Shown here piece after piece: positions 27,495-36,005 of a stretch of DNA of 52,038 nt. Source of the DNA: Aestuariivirga sp. (lineage in GTDB: Bacteria > Pseudomonadota > Alphaproteobacteria > Rhizobiales > Aestuariivirgaceae). The position numbers were made by a program, and so were the translations under genes. The notes beneath the pieces were generated by a model. The model was given only the letters and a program-made list of their open reading frames with translations, was not told where the DNA came from and searched no databases. Numbering within the stretch: position 1 is the stretch's first letter; each line of letters opens with the position of its first letter. Location of the stretch: contig NZ_JADCDB010000022.1 of NCBI RefSeq assembly GCF_020252395.1, forward strand, positions 1 through 52,038, written 5' to 3'.

Positions 27495-27964
27495 GACTGT
27501 CCTCCCACGAATTCCATGAACTTATCCTGCTCCAGAATGTGGAGCCTGTCTTCCGCCTTCTTGCTGAAGCCGAGCCGCGCATAAAAGCGCCCGGCGCCAA
27601 CGTTGGTCTCGTCCACCTCGAGCTTGATGAAGCTTGCGCCGCGGCCTGCGAAGCGCCGGGCGGAGCAACGCAGCAGGTCCAGCCCCACATTGCGCCCCCG
27701 GGCCTCCGGCAGCACGAAGAGATCGACGACATAGAGCCCCGGCGCGCCGCGCCAGGTGGAGAAGGTCATGAGGCCGAGGCAGGCGCCGATCAGCCGGCCG
27801 CCGTCATCGGCGACGACCACGTCGATGAGACCGGCCGCACTGCGCAGTTTCCCGCCGGTCAGCGCCGGCACGAAATCCGTGCCGATGTGCTCCGCGAGGC
27901 CGCGCACCATGCCCGCCACGGCTTCCGCCTCATCCGCATGCATCGGCCGCACGGCAAGGCTCAT
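27491..27964 (-). CDS. GNAT family N-acetyltransferase
   Basis: The 157-residue protein matches the GNAT fold: an N-terminal RPMHADEAEAVAGMVRGL segment, the acetyl-CoA-binding motif A in FVLPEARGRNVGLDLLRCSA (about residues 84-103) and motif B with NVGAGRFYARLGF near the C-terminus. The layout resembles amine acetyltransferases of the spermidine/diamine type, but specificity cannot be fixed. It sits between the deacetylase and dehydrogenase genes with 4-nt overlaps on both sides, so an acetylase and a deacetylase are made from one message. Confidence 0.85.
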   Translation of the reverse strand: MSLAVRPMHADEAEAVAGMVRGLAEHIGTDFVPALTGGKLRSAAGLIDVVVADDGGRLIGACLGLMTFSTWRGAPGLYVVDLFVLPEARGRNVGLDLLRCSARRFAGRGASFIKLEVDETNVGAGRFYARLGFSKKAEDRLHILEQDKFMEFVGGQS

Positions 27965-28992
27965 GGAGAGAGGCCCTTCAACAGCTGTTCGAGGTTGAGG
28001 CCCAGGTTGGGCGAGGGATAGCCCCCCTCCTGCACCACCAGCATGGGCAGCCGCAGCGTCCTGATGTGACGGCCGATCTCGGCGAACTCCGCCGTCTGGA
28101 TTGCGAAGCCCTCGAACGGATCGTCGACCGCGATGTCGAGACCCGCGGCAACCACAACGGCCTCCGCGCCGAAAGCGGCAATGCGCTTCAGCGCAACTTC
28201 GAGCGAGGCGAGATATGGCTTGATCGTCGTGCCACGCTCCATCGGCAGGTTGAGGTTGAAGCCTTCGCCCTCACCGCGCCCCACCTCCTCCGCATAGCCC
28301 CAGAAGAAGGGGTAAAAGCGCTTCGGGTGCGCGTGCAGCGATATGGTGAGCACGTCAGCACGGTCATAGAAGATCGCCTCCGTGCCGTTGCCGTGGTGCA
28401 CATCAATATCGAGAATGGCCGTGCGCTTGCCGGCCTGCGTAAACAGTGCGGCGGCCAGCGCCGCGTTATTGACGTAGCAGAACCCTGCGGCCACGTCGGC
28501 CGCCGCATGGTGGCCGGGCGGACGGCACAGCGCATAGGCGATGCGCTCGCCTTCCAGCACCAGCTTCGCACCATGCGCGGCTGTCGCCGCACTGGCTCGC
28601 GCCGCTGCCCAGGTCTGCGCCGTGATGGGGGCGGAGCCGTCGCCCAGATGCCAGCCGCACTGGCCCACCACGCTGTCAGGATAATGCGCCGGCGGCAGGC
28701 TCGGGCGGCCCAGCGCGAAGACATTGGCGACGGGCGTTTCCGCCGCGCCGGCCAGGCGCTTCCAGCGCTCCCACACGGTGGACAGGAACTGGATGTAACG
28801 CCGCTCGTGCACCAGCGCGATGGTGTCACTTGAGATTTCAGGGGGCGCGACGACCGGGCCACCGAGGCGGTGCACGCCCTCCATCAGCATGCCGATGCGC
28901 TCGGGCCGCTCGGGGATTGGCTGCGGCTTGCCCGAGACGATGAACTCGCGCGGTGCATGGGAGCGTTGCATGTCGTCGAAGACGGTGATCAC
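27961..28992 (-). CDS. Histone-deacetylase-fold amidohydrolase, acetylpolyamine amidohydrolase-like
   Basis: The 343-residue protein has all key residues of the arginase/deacetylase fold: CRPPGHHAAADVAAGFCYVNN (the His-His charge-relay pair), DIDVHHGNGTEAIFYD (zinc-binding Asp and His) and the late zinc aspartate in GLDIAVDDPFEG. LVVQEGGYPSPNLGLNLEQLLKGL closes the domain. FLSTVWERWK near the start and YPFFWGYAEEVGRGEG follow bacterial acetylpolyamine amidohydrolase closely, so release of acetate from an acetylated amine is the best guess. The start is a GTG at 28992, with ATG 28971 as an alternative. First gene of a four-gene operon, divergent from a class III aminotransferase. Confidence 0.88.
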   Translation of the reverse strand: MITVFDDMQRSHAPREFIVSGKPQPIPERPERIGMLMEGVHRLGGPVVAPPEISSDTIALVHERRYIQFLSTVWERWKRLAGAAETPVANVFALGRPSLPPAHYPDSVVGQCGWHLGDGSAPITAQTWAAARASAATAAHGAKLVLEGERIAYALCRPPGHHAAADVAAGFCYVNNAALAAALFTQAGKRTAILDIDVHHGNGTEAIFYDRADVLTISLHAHPKRFYPFFWGYAEEVGRGEGEGFNLNLPMERGTTIKPYLASLEVALKRIAAFGAEAVVVAAGLDIAVDDPFEGFAIQTAEFAEIGRHIRTLRLPMLVVQEGGYPSPNLGLNLEQLLKGLSP

Positions 28993-29065
28993 CGGTTTGC
29001 CGCACCTGTTGTTTTGCTGCTAGGACTTTGGGCGAGCGTTCACAGCAAAGCAAGGCTTAGCCACC

Positions 29066-30406
29066 ATGCCCTCCGTCCTTCCCGAGCATATCCACTCCAC
29101 CGGCGACCTGCCGAAAGTCGCCTGGGCCAAGGGCGCCTACGTCTATGATGTGAACGGCAAGCAGTATATCGACGGCTCCGGCGGTCCGGCTGTCTATTGC
29201 ATCGGGCATTCGAACGAGGAGGTGAATGCCGCAATCGCCAGCCAGCTCGACCGCATCGCCCATGGCTATCGCTACAACTTCACCTCCGGCGCTCTCGAAG
29301 AACTGACCGGGATCGTCCGCAAACGCTGCGGCGGCACTCTGAACAACATGGTCTATGTGACCGGCGGCTCCGAGGCCGTGGAGTCCTGCCTCAAGCTGGC
29401 GTTGCAATATCACGCCGCGCGGGGCGAGATGAGCCGCCGCCGCTTCATTGCCCGCGAGCGCTCCTGGCACGGCAACACGCTGGGGGCACTCTCCGTCTCG
29501 GGCTTCCTCGAGCGTAAGCGCGCCTTCGAGGGCTCGCTGCTCGACGTCTCGCGCCTGTCGCCGGTCAATGCCTACCGGCCCATTGCCGGCTCGACGCCGG
29601 ACACGGTGGGCGAGGCAGGTGCGAAGGAACTGGAAGACGAGATCCTGCGCGTGGGGCCAGAGAATGTCTGCGCCTTCATCTTCGAACCTGTGGTGGGCGC
29701 CGCGGGCGGCTGCGTGCCTGCCCCCAAGGGCTATGCCAAGCGGGTGCGCGAGATTTGCGACACATACGGCGTGATCATGATCTCCGACGAGGTCATGTGC
29801 GGCGCGGGCCGCACCGGCGCCTGGCGCGCGCTGGAGCAGGATGGCGTGGAGCCCGACATCATGTCGGTCGCCAAAGGCCTCGCCGCGGGTTACCTGCCGC
29901 TGGGAGCGGCCATCTACAATGACAAGGTGGCCGATGCGATCCACGAGCGGCATGGCGCGCCGATGACGGGCCACACCTTCACCGCCCACACCGCCTGCTG
30001 TGCCGCGGGCGTCGCCGTGCAGAAGATCGTGGAGCGCGAGAAACTCGTCGAACGCGTGAAGACCAAGGCCCCGCAGTTCCGCGCCATGCTGGCGGAGGCG
30101 ACAAAGGACATCGAGGCGGTGGGCGACATTCGGGGGCGGGGCTATTTCCAGGCCCTGGAGCTGGTGGCGGACCGCGAGCGCAAGACGCCCTTTCCGGGCG
30201 GGCACAAGCTGTTCATGAAGATCAGACAGCAGGCCTTCGACAACGGCCTGATCTGCTACCCCGTGGGCGGGAATGTCGACGGGATCAACGGCGACGTGGT
30301 GATCCTGGCGCCGCCCTACAACGCGTCGGATGCGGAACTGCAGGAAATCGTTGAGAAAACCGTCAACTCCATCCGCCAGGTCCTGAACGCCGGGGGGCTG
30401 GCGTGA
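29066..30406 (+). CDS. Class III PLP aminotransferase family protein
   Basis: The 446-residue protein is a fold-type I, class III (omega-aminotransferase-like) enzyme. The PLP lysine is in SVAKGLAAGYLPLGA (about residue 274), the cofactor aspartate in MISDEVMCGAGRTG (about 235-248), and the phosphate-binding GGSEAVESCLKLA loop at about 105-117. Such enzymes move terminal amino groups of polyamines, beta-alanine or diamino acids; a few relatives are lyases rather than transaminases, among them PbfA, which acts on 1-hydroxy-2-aminoethylphosphonate. Position allows two readings: partner of the divergent deacetylase operon, or accessory to the phosphonate operon that it faces at its 3' end. No decision can be made from sequence alone. 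Confidence 0.85.
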   Translation: MPSVLPEHIHSTGDLPKVAWAKGAYVYDVNGKQYIDGSGGPAVYCIGHSNEEVNAAIASQLDRIAHGYRYNFTSGALEELTGIVRKRCGGTLNNMVYVTGGSEAVESCLKLALQYHAARGEMSRRRFIARERSWHGNTLGALSVSGFLERKRAFEGSLLDVSRLSPVNAYRPIAGSTPDTVGEAGAKELEDEILRVGPENVCAFIFEPVVGAAGGCVPAPKGYAKRVREICDTYGVIMISDEVMCGAGRTGAWRALEQDGVEPDIMSVAKGLAAGYLPLGAAIYNDKVADAIHERHGAPMTGHTFTAHTACCAAGVAVQKIVEREKLVERVKTKAPQFRAMLAEATKDIEAVGDIRGRGYFQALELVADRERKTPFPGGHKLFMKIRQQAFDNGLICYPVGGNVDGINGDVVILAPPYNASDAELQEIVEKTVNSIRQVLNAGGLA

Positions 30407-30538
30407 AAATATATCGATTTCGGTGTAAAATCCTACTTGCTTTTCTTCCTATGATGTGCTATGCAAGGGGTCTGCTGATTGATATTGTGAATATTTTTCC
30501 CGGCCCGGCGGGCGCGCCGCCCGGATTCGGCCCGCCCT

Positions 30539-31999
30539 TCACTGCGGCCAGGGCAGCGACCACGTCTTCACGTTGGTGAAGAACTTCATGGCCTCCATGA
30601 CGCCTTCCTTCACGCCGTTGCCGGAGTCCTTGATGCCGCCGAAGGGCGACATTTCGATGCGGTAGCCCGGCACTTCCCAGATGTTCACCGTGCCGACGTT
30701 CAGACCCTCGATGAACTTGGTGATGCGCGAGAGATTGTTGGTGCACACGCCGGACGAGAGGCCGAAGGGCGTCGAGTTCGAAATCTTGATGACCTCGGCA
30801 TCGTCGTTCGGCACGCGGACGATGGGGATGATGGGGCCGAAGGTCTCCTCGAAGACGAGTTCCGACTGGTGCGGCACGAAGTCGACGGTGATGGGCGGCA
30901 ACAGCGCACCCTGGCGGCCGGGGTTGTAGAGGATCTTGGCCCCTTGCCCGGCCGCCTTGTGGACGCGGTTCTCGAAGGTCTTGGCGGCAAGCTCGTGCAC
31001 GACGGTGCCGAGGTCGGTGTCGGGGTTCATCGGGTCGCCGAACTTGATGGCCTTGGCCCTTGCCAGCACCTTCTCGACGAATCTGTCGGCAACACGCTCC
31101 TGCACCAGAATGCGCTTGACCGCGGTGCAGCGCTGGCCGGAGTTGCGCGTGGCGCCGGCCGCGGCGAGTTCCGCCGCCTTGTCGAGGTCCGCGTCCGGGA
31201 GATCGTCAAGGATGATCAGCGGATCATTCCCGCCCAGTTCAAGCGCCGCGCGCTTGTAGCCTGCCTTGGCGGCAATGATCTTGCCGACGCGCACACCGCC
31301 GGTGAAGGTGATGATGTCGATGTTGGCATTCGTCACCATCTCGTCGCCGATGTCATCGGGCCAGCCGGTGACGACCTGGAACATCTCCGGCGGCAGGCCG
31401 GCCTCGTAGAGGATATCCGCAAGTGCAACACAGGTGAGGGGCGTCAGCTCCGTGGGCTTGGCGACCACGCAGTTGTTCGTGGCGATCGCCGGGGCCACCT
31501 TGTGCGACACCATGTTGAGCGGGTGGTTGAAGGGCGTGATGGCGGAGATGACGCCCACCGGCTCGCGCTTGGTGAAGATCTTGCGCGGCTTGCCCTGGGG
31601 CGTGAGGTCGCAGGAGAATATCTGGCCGTCATCAAGGATGCAGAGCTGGCCCGCCAGCGAATAAACGTCGTAGGCGCGGCCCACCTCGTAGAGCGAGTCC
31701 TTCTTGGAGAGGCCGAGCTCCAGTGTGATGAGGTCCGAGAGCTGGTCCTTGCGCGACTTGATGAGTTCCGCCGTGCGGAACAGGATCTGCTGGCGCTCGT
31801 AGCGGGTGAGCTTGGGGTTGTAGTTGCGGGCGATCTCGAAGGCCCTGGCCGCGTGCGCCGCAGTGCCGGCGGGCACTGTGCCGATGATTTCATTCGTATA
31901 CGGATAATGAACCGGGACAACGCCCTCGGCATCGACATGTCTGCCGCCGATGCGCATGGTTTCCTTGATGATGGGGCGCTTGCTTGCAGCGACGTTCAT
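30539..31999 (-). CDS. phnY: Phosphonoacetaldehyde dehydrogenase
   Basis: PhnY oxidises phosphonoacetaldehyde to phosphonoacetate with NAD. The 486-residue protein is a full-length aldehyde dehydrogenase with the catalytic glutamate in [10 protein letters not shown] (about residue 254) and cysteine in [12 protein letters not shown] (about 290). [14 protein letters not shown] and EETFGPIIP are conserved NAD-site and oligomer-core segments. Assignment as PhnY rather than another ALDH rests on its position 2 nt behind phnA and on the phnW-phnA-phnY order known from rhizobia such as Sinorhizobium meliloti. It is the last gene of the operon; the 132-nt gap that follows holds a GC-rich inverted repeat but no clear T tract. 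Confidence 0.92.
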   Translation of the reverse strand: MNVAASKRPIIKETMRIGGRHVDAEGVVPVHYPYTNEIIGTVPAGTAAHAARAFEIARNYNPKLTRYERQQILFRTAELIKSRKDQLSDLITLELGLSKKDSLYEVGRAYDVYSLAGQLCILDDGQIFSCDLTPQGKPRKIFTKREPVGVISAITPFNHPLNMVSHKVAPAIATNNCVVAKPTELTPLTCVALADILYEAGLPPEMFQVVTGWPDDIGDEMVTNANIDIITFTGGVRVGKIIAAKAGYKRAALELGGNDPLIILDDLPDADLDKAAELAAAGATRNSGQRCTAVKRILVQERVADRFVEKVLARAKAIKFGDPMNPDTDLGTVVHELAAKTFENRVHKAAGQGAKILYNPGRQGALLPPITVDFVPHQSELVFEETFGPIIPIVRVPNDDAEVIKISNSTPFGLSSGVCTNNLSRITKFIEGLNVGTVNIWEVPGYRIEMSPFGGIKDSGNGVKEGVMEAMKFFTNVKTWSLPWPQ

Positions 32000-32001
32000 G
32001 T

Positions 32002-33249
32002 TCAGGCCTCCACTATGTTGTTGCAGCCCAGCGCAAAGGCATCGAAATTGCGCAGCTGTGCGGGCGCGTCCTTGAATTTGCGGTTGGCGATCACCGGGAT
32101 CTCCTGCTCGGTGAGCCCGCCATGCGAGCGCAGCGGCTCGTTCAGCCCCGAGAGGTCGTGCTTGCCGCGCGATGCGCCAATGACCTTGGAGCCCTTGGGG
32201 CCGCCGGAGACGACGATGATGTCACCCATCCGGTCCTCCGGCAGCTCGAAGCGGGCGCAGCCGTCCTTTTTGCCGAGCACGGCGTCAATGCCAGGTTGGT
32301 TGGAAATCAACGCCATTATCTCCTTCAGGTCCGGACCATAGGCATAGACGGTGGCGAAGCTGCCCAGCGCCCCGTGATGCACCACATAAGGGTCGGTGAT
32401 CGGCAGGATGACTTTCGTCTTGCCCGCGCCAAACTTGGCGTCGAGTACGTCCTGGAGGTACAGCACGTCGGGCTCGCCATTGGCGAGATGCTTGTCCTTC
32501 ATGCCGTGGTCGGCGACGATGACGATGATGGCGCCGCTGGCGTCAAGTTCACCCAGGTACTTGTCCATCATGGCATAGAAGCGGTTGGCGCCTTCCGAGC
32601 CCGGCGCATGTTTGTGCTGCACGTAGTCGGTGGTGGAGAGATACATGAGGTCAGGCTTCATCGATTTCAAAAGCTTGACGCCCGCCGCGAAGACGAACTC
32701 GGAAAGCTCCGCCGAGTAAACATCCGGCACACCCATGCCCACCAGGCCACAGACGTCTTCGATGCCGTTGTCCTTCAGGTTCACCTTGCTGGCCTTTTCG
32801 GAGGAAAAGGCGACAGCGGTGCCGTCGAAGACGAGGCCCTTGCCGAGGAGCAGGCGCAGCTTGTCCTTCGCCGTCACCATCGCGATCTTGGCGCCCGCCT
32901 TCTGGAAAGCTTCGAAGATCGTGGGTGCGCGCAGCCACTTGGGGTCGTTCATCATCGTTTCCTGGCCGGTGGCAGGGTCGATGAGGTAGTTGCCGCAGAT
33001 GCCATGCACCGCGGGCGGGCGGCCGGTGACGATCGAGAGATTGTTCGGGTTGGTGAAGCTCGGGATCACCGAGTGGCCGCGCCGGTTCTCGCCCTTGGCG
33101 ATGATGCGCTTCAGATTCGGCATCAGTCCCTGCTCCATGGCGATCTCCATGTAGGCGGGCTCGGAGCCGTCGCAGCAGATGACGACGAGGGGGGCGGACG
33201 GCCAGTTGTAGCTACGGCCGTTGACGGTGACGGTTTTCATGCCATGCAT
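32002..33249 (-). CDS. phnA: Phosphonoacetate hydrolase
   Basis: PhnA cleaves the C-P bond of phosphonoacetate to acetate and phosphate. The 415-residue protein belongs to the alkaline-phosphatase superfamily and shows the expected two-metal ligands: Asp in ICCDGSEP, the nucleophile Thr in PSFTNPNN, Asp and His in [13 protein letters not shown], Asp-His in VADHGMKDK and a last His in [10 protein letters not shown]. This set matches biochemically studied phosphonoacetate hydrolases. Two starts are close: ATG 33249 and ATG 33240; the second has GGA nine bases ahead. It lies 6 nt after phnW and 2 nt before phnY. It is unrelated to the older small zinc protein also called PhnA. Confidence 0.95.
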   Translation of the reverse strand: MHGMKTVTVNGRSYNWPSAPLVVICCDGSEPAYMEIAMEQGLMPNLKRIIAKGENRRGHSVIPSFTNPNNLSIVTGRPPAVHGICGNYLIDPATGQETMMNDPKWLRAPTIFEAFQKAGAKIAMVTAKDKLRLLLGKGLVFDGTAVAFSSEKASKVNLKDNGIEDVCGLVGMGVPDVYSAELSEFVFAAGVKLLKSMKPDLMYLSTTDYVQHKHAPGSEGANRFYAMMDKYLGELDASGAIIVIVADHGMKDKHLANGEPDVLYLQDVLDAKFGAGKTKVILPITDPYVVHHGALGSFATVYAYGPDLKEIMALISNQPGIDAVLGKKDGCARFELPEDRMGDIIVVSGGPKGSKVIGASRGKHDLSGLNEPLRSHGGLTEQEIPVIANRKFKDAPAQLRNFDAFALGCNNIVEA

Positions 33250-33255
33250 TCCAGA

Positions 33256-34416
33256 TCAGCCTTCCAGCGGTGCGAGGTCGGTGACCATCATGTTGGTGAG
33301 AACCTCCTTAATGGCCTTCAACACGCCGTTCATCACCGCCTCGTCCACCTTGCCGATGGTGCCGATGCGGAAGGACGGGCGCTTCGTGAGCTTTCCGGGG
33401 TAGATGGCGAAGCCGCGGCGGCGGAGCTCCTCGTAGAAAGTTTCGAAATGGAAGTTCCTGTCGCGGGGCGTGAGGAAAGTCTGGATGATGGGGCCCGCCT
33501 GGTTGTCGGGCAGCAGAGTCGAGAAGCCCATGTCGCGCATGCCCTTGATGAGAATCTGCGCATTCCTCCGGTAGCGGGCGCCGCGCGCCGGGACACCGCC
33601 TTCCGCCGCGTGTTCCTTCATCGCCTGATGGAAGGCGACGAGCGCATGGGTGGGCGGCGTGAAGCGGAACTGGCCGTTAGTCTCCAGCCCCCTCCACTGT
33701 TCGTGGAGATCGAGCACCACCGAATGGCTCATGCCCCTGGAGGCCTGAAGCATGTCGCGCTTCGCCAGCGCATAGGAGAAGCCGGGCACGCCCTCAATGC
33801 ACTTGTTGGAGGATGATACCATCACGTCTATGCCTGCGCCCATGTCGAGCGCGATGGCGCCGAAGGACGACATGGCGTCCACCATGCAGGTCTTGCCACG
33901 GGCCTTCACCGCCCGGGCGATCTCCTCGATCGGGTTCACGATACCCGAGGTCGTCTCGCAATGAACGATCCAGACGTGGCTGATCGCCGGATCGGCGTCG
34001 AGCGCGGCGGCCACCTCATCGGCGCTGGGTGCGGCGCTGTCGCCCTTGTCGATCTTCACCATCGGGCGGCCGAGGTGCGAGAGAATGGCGGCGGCGCGGT
34101 CGCCATAGGCGCCATTGACGACCACCAGCGTCTTGGTCACGGCTTTCGGGCAGAAGGCGCCGAGAGCCGCCTCGATGGCAAAGGTGCCCGAGCCCTGCAT
34201 GATGACGCATTCATAGGAGTCGTTGCAGCCGGCGAGGCCGAGCAGGCCTTTGCGGATCTCCGACACCACGCGCCGGAACTCGACATCGCGCGAGCCCCAG
34301 TCGGCCAGCATCGCGGCCTTCACGCCGCGCGAGGTGGTGAGCGGGCCAGGGGTGAGGAGATAGGGCATGTCTTCCTGGCCGGGGGGGCCAGCGAAACGGT
34401 GGGGCTGCTTGTCCAT
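33256..34416 (-). CDS. phnW: 2-aminoethylphosphonate-pyruvate transaminase
   Basis: PhnW transfers the amino group of 2-aminoethylphosphonate to pyruvate, giving phosphonoacetaldehyde and alanine. The 386-residue protein is a class V (fold type I) aminotransferase: YLLTPGPLTTSRGVKAAM near the start, MQGSGTFAIEAALG for cofactor phosphate binding, and the PLP lysine in VSSSNKCIEGVPGF (about residue 208). An AGAGG ribosome site precedes ATG 34416. It is the first gene of phnW-phnA-phnY, and the gap before it carries the operator-like palindromes shared with the divergent LysR gene. Confidence 0.94.
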   Translation of the reverse strand: MDKQPHRFAGPPGQEDMPYLLTPGPLTTSRGVKAAMLADWGSRDVEFRRVVSEIRKGLLGLAGCNDSYECVIMQGSGTFAIEAALGAFCPKAVTKTLVVVNGAYGDRAAAILSHLGRPMVKIDKGDSAAPSADEVAAALDADPAISHVWIVHCETTSGIVNPIEEIARAVKARGKTCMVDAMSSFGAIALDMGAGIDVMVSSSNKCIEGVPGFSYALAKRDMLQASRGMSHSVVLDLHEQWRGLETNGQFRFTPPTHALVAFHQAMKEHAAEGGVPARGARYRRNAQILIKGMRDMGFSTLLPDNQAGPIIQTFLTPRDRNFHFETFYEELRRRGFAIYPGKLTKRPSFRIGTIGKVDEAVMNGVLKAIKEVLTNMMVTDLAPLEG

Positions 34417-34462
34417 GGGGTGACCTCTTGAAACTGCAGCAGAAAATGAGCGCTTGACCCCT

Positions 34463-34508
34463 ATCAGTCAAATCGTATGTTCTTATGTGCCACATAAGTG
34501 TGACTGAT
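34463..34508. promoter_or_regulatory. Nested inverted repeats between phnW and its LysR regulator (candidate operator)
   Basis: An outer perfect 8-bp inverted repeat, ATCAGTCA (34463-34470) and TGACTGAT (34501-34508), encloses a perfect 17-bp palindrome CTTATGTG-C-CACATAAG (34482-34498). The inner site contains the T-N11-A spacing expected for LysR-type regulators. The element ends at the base before the regulator start codon and lies about 47 nt from phnW, the place expected for autoregulation and phnWAY activation. Confidence 0.65.
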
Positions 34509-35366
34509 ATGCGACATGCCCAAATAAAGGCCTTCCACGCCGTTGCCGTGCACGGCGGATTCTCGCGCGCGGCCGAGGCCTTGGGGCTGACCCAGCCCGC
34601 CGTCTCCGACCATGTGCGGAAGCTTGAGGAGACCTATGGCGTGCAGCTGTTCACGCGGAGCCCCTCGGGCGTGGCGCTCACCGGCATGGGCCGCAAGCTC
34701 TTCGCCATCGCCGAGCGCCAGTTCGAGGCGGAGGCGCAGGCCCTGGAACTGCTGTCGCGCGGGCGCACGCTGGAAGAAGGTCAGTTGACCATCGGGGCGG
34801 ACGCCGCCGTGCACATCCTGCCGGAACTCGCCCGTTTCCGGGTAAGGCACCCGAAACTGTCGGTGCGCCTCGTCACCGGCAATTCCGCGCAGCTGGTGAG
34901 GCGTTTGGAGGATTTCTCCATCGACATCGCCATCACTGCCGGGCGGCCGGCGGAGCCGGGCTTCCTCGCGCGGAAGCTCAGGAGCGACCGGCTGGTGGCC
35001 GTGGTGCAGCGCAGCTCCAGGCTTGCGAAGCTGAAGGAAATGACCTTCGCGCAGCTCGTCAAGCTGCCGTTGATCGTGCGCGAGGAAGGCTCGATGACGC
35101 GCAGCCTGCTGCTGGAGGAGGCGCGGAAGCGCGGGCTGGCGCTGTCGGTCTCGATCGAGATCGAAAGCCGCGAGGCCGCGCGCGAGGCCGCGGCCCAGGG
35201 GCTGGGGCTTGCCATCATGTCGCAAGGCGAGATCGCGCCCGACGGGCGGCTGGCGGTGCTCGCCATTCCGGACTGGACGACAGAGATGGAGGAGTGGATG
35301 ATCTGCCTGAAATCGCGCAGCTCGCTGCACGTCATCCGCTCCTTCTTCACGGCTGAATCATCTTAA
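34509..35366 (+). CDS. LysR-family transcriptional regulator of the phnWAY operon
   Basis: The 285-residue protein begins MRHAQIKAFHAVAVHGGFSRAAEALGLTQPAVSDHVRKLE-type sequence, a winged helix-turn-helix of the LysR family (residues 1-60), followed by the effector-binding domain (about 90-280). Divergent position to phnW and the palindromes in between suggest that it activates the operon in response to 2-aminoethylphosphonate or an intermediate; this matches LysR regulators found with phnWAY elsewhere. ATG 34509 is preferred over ATG 34485, because the upstream start would put the palindrome inside the coding sequence and add eight residues not usual in the family. Confidence 0.92.
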   Translation: MRHAQIKAFHAVAVHGGFSRAAEALGLTQPAVSDHVRKLEETYGVQLFTRSPSGVALTGMGRKLFAIAERQFEAEAQALELLSRGRTLEEGQLTIGADAAVHILPELARFRVRHPKLSVRLVTGNSAQLVRRLEDFSIDIAITAGRPAEPGFLARKLRSDRLVAVVQRSSRLAKLKEMTFAQLVKLPLIVREEGSMTRSLLLEEARKRGLALSVSIEIESREAAREAAAQGLGLAIMSQGEIAPDGRLAVLAIPDWTTEMEEWMICLKSRSSLHVIRSFFTAESS

Positions 35367-35443
35367 GCGCGCGCGCCTCCGTCTTGCCTCGGCGAGACGG
35401 AGGCCTCATAGTCCTCAGCGGCGCTGACAGGGAGCACAGGGGC

Positions 35444-36004
35444 ATGTTCGGCTATGGACTTCTGGGACTGATCGTCGCCATCGGCGGCTATCTTGTCTGG
35501 GCTTATAATGCGCTGGTCAAGAACAAGAATCTCGTTGCCGAGGGCTGGAGCGGCATCGACGTGCAGCTCCGCCGCCGCGCCGACCTGATCCCCAACCTGA
35601 TCGAGACGGTGAAGGGCTATGCCGCGCATGAGGACAAGCTGTTCCACGACATCGCGGATTTGAGGGCCAAGTCGATCTCCGGCGGTTCCGTGGCGGAACA
35701 ATCCGCCGTGGGCCAGGCGATGAGCGCCGCGCTGGGCAGGCTCTTCGCCGTGGCCGAGGCCTATCCACAGCTCAAGGCGGACGCGAATTTCCGAGACCTG
35801 CAGGACAAGCTTTCCGGCATCGAGGACGAGATCCAGATGTCGCGGCGCTACTACAACGGCGCGGTGCGCAACCTCAACACCATGATCGAGAGCTTCCCCA
35901 CCAATCTGATCGCCAGCCCGTTCGGCTTCAGCAAGGCGGAGTTCTTCGAGATCGGCGATGCCGCGGCGCGCGAGGCGCCGAAGGTGGACTTTACGAAGCG
36001 CTGA
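35444..36004 (+). CDS. LemA family protein
   Basis: The 186-residue protein has one N-terminal membrane helix (MFGYGLLGLIVAIGGYLVWAYN) and the family core YNALVKNKNLVAEGWSGIDVQLRRRADLIPNLIETVKGY, then a helical bundle with SRRYYNGAVRNLNTMIESFPTN (about 140-160). LemA proteins are helical membrane-anchored proteins of unclear role, often paired with DUF2207 proteins, as here (1 nt to the next gene). ATG 35444 follows GGAGCACAGGGGC; an upstream ATG at 35384 is rejected as lacking family similarity. Confidence 0.92.
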   Translation: MFGYGLLGLIVAIGGYLVWAYNALVKNKNLVAEGWSGIDVQLRRRADLIPNLIETVKGYAAHEDKLFHDIADLRAKSISGGSVAEQSAVGQAMSAALGRLFAVAEAYPQLKADANFRDLQDKLSGIEDEIQMSRRYYNGAVRNLNTMIESFPTNLIASPFGFSKAEFFEIGDAAAREAPKVDFTKR

Positions 36005-36005
36005 G

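Noticed and set aside
27491-28992. GNAT plus neighbour as a toxin-antitoxin system
   Set aside because: No ribbon-helix-helix antitoxin lies next to the GNAT gene, and its length, its operon and the HDAC-fold neighbour fit metabolism better.
30407-30538. Intrinsic terminator after phnY
   Set aside because: A GC-rich inverted repeat (around GGCGGGCGCGCCGCC) is present but no T tract follows it on either strand, so it is not listed as a feature.
31984-33816. 610-codon + strand open frame opposite phnA and phnW
   Set aside because: Antisense shadow of two well-supported enzymes with codon-position GC bias; composition is atypical for a protein.
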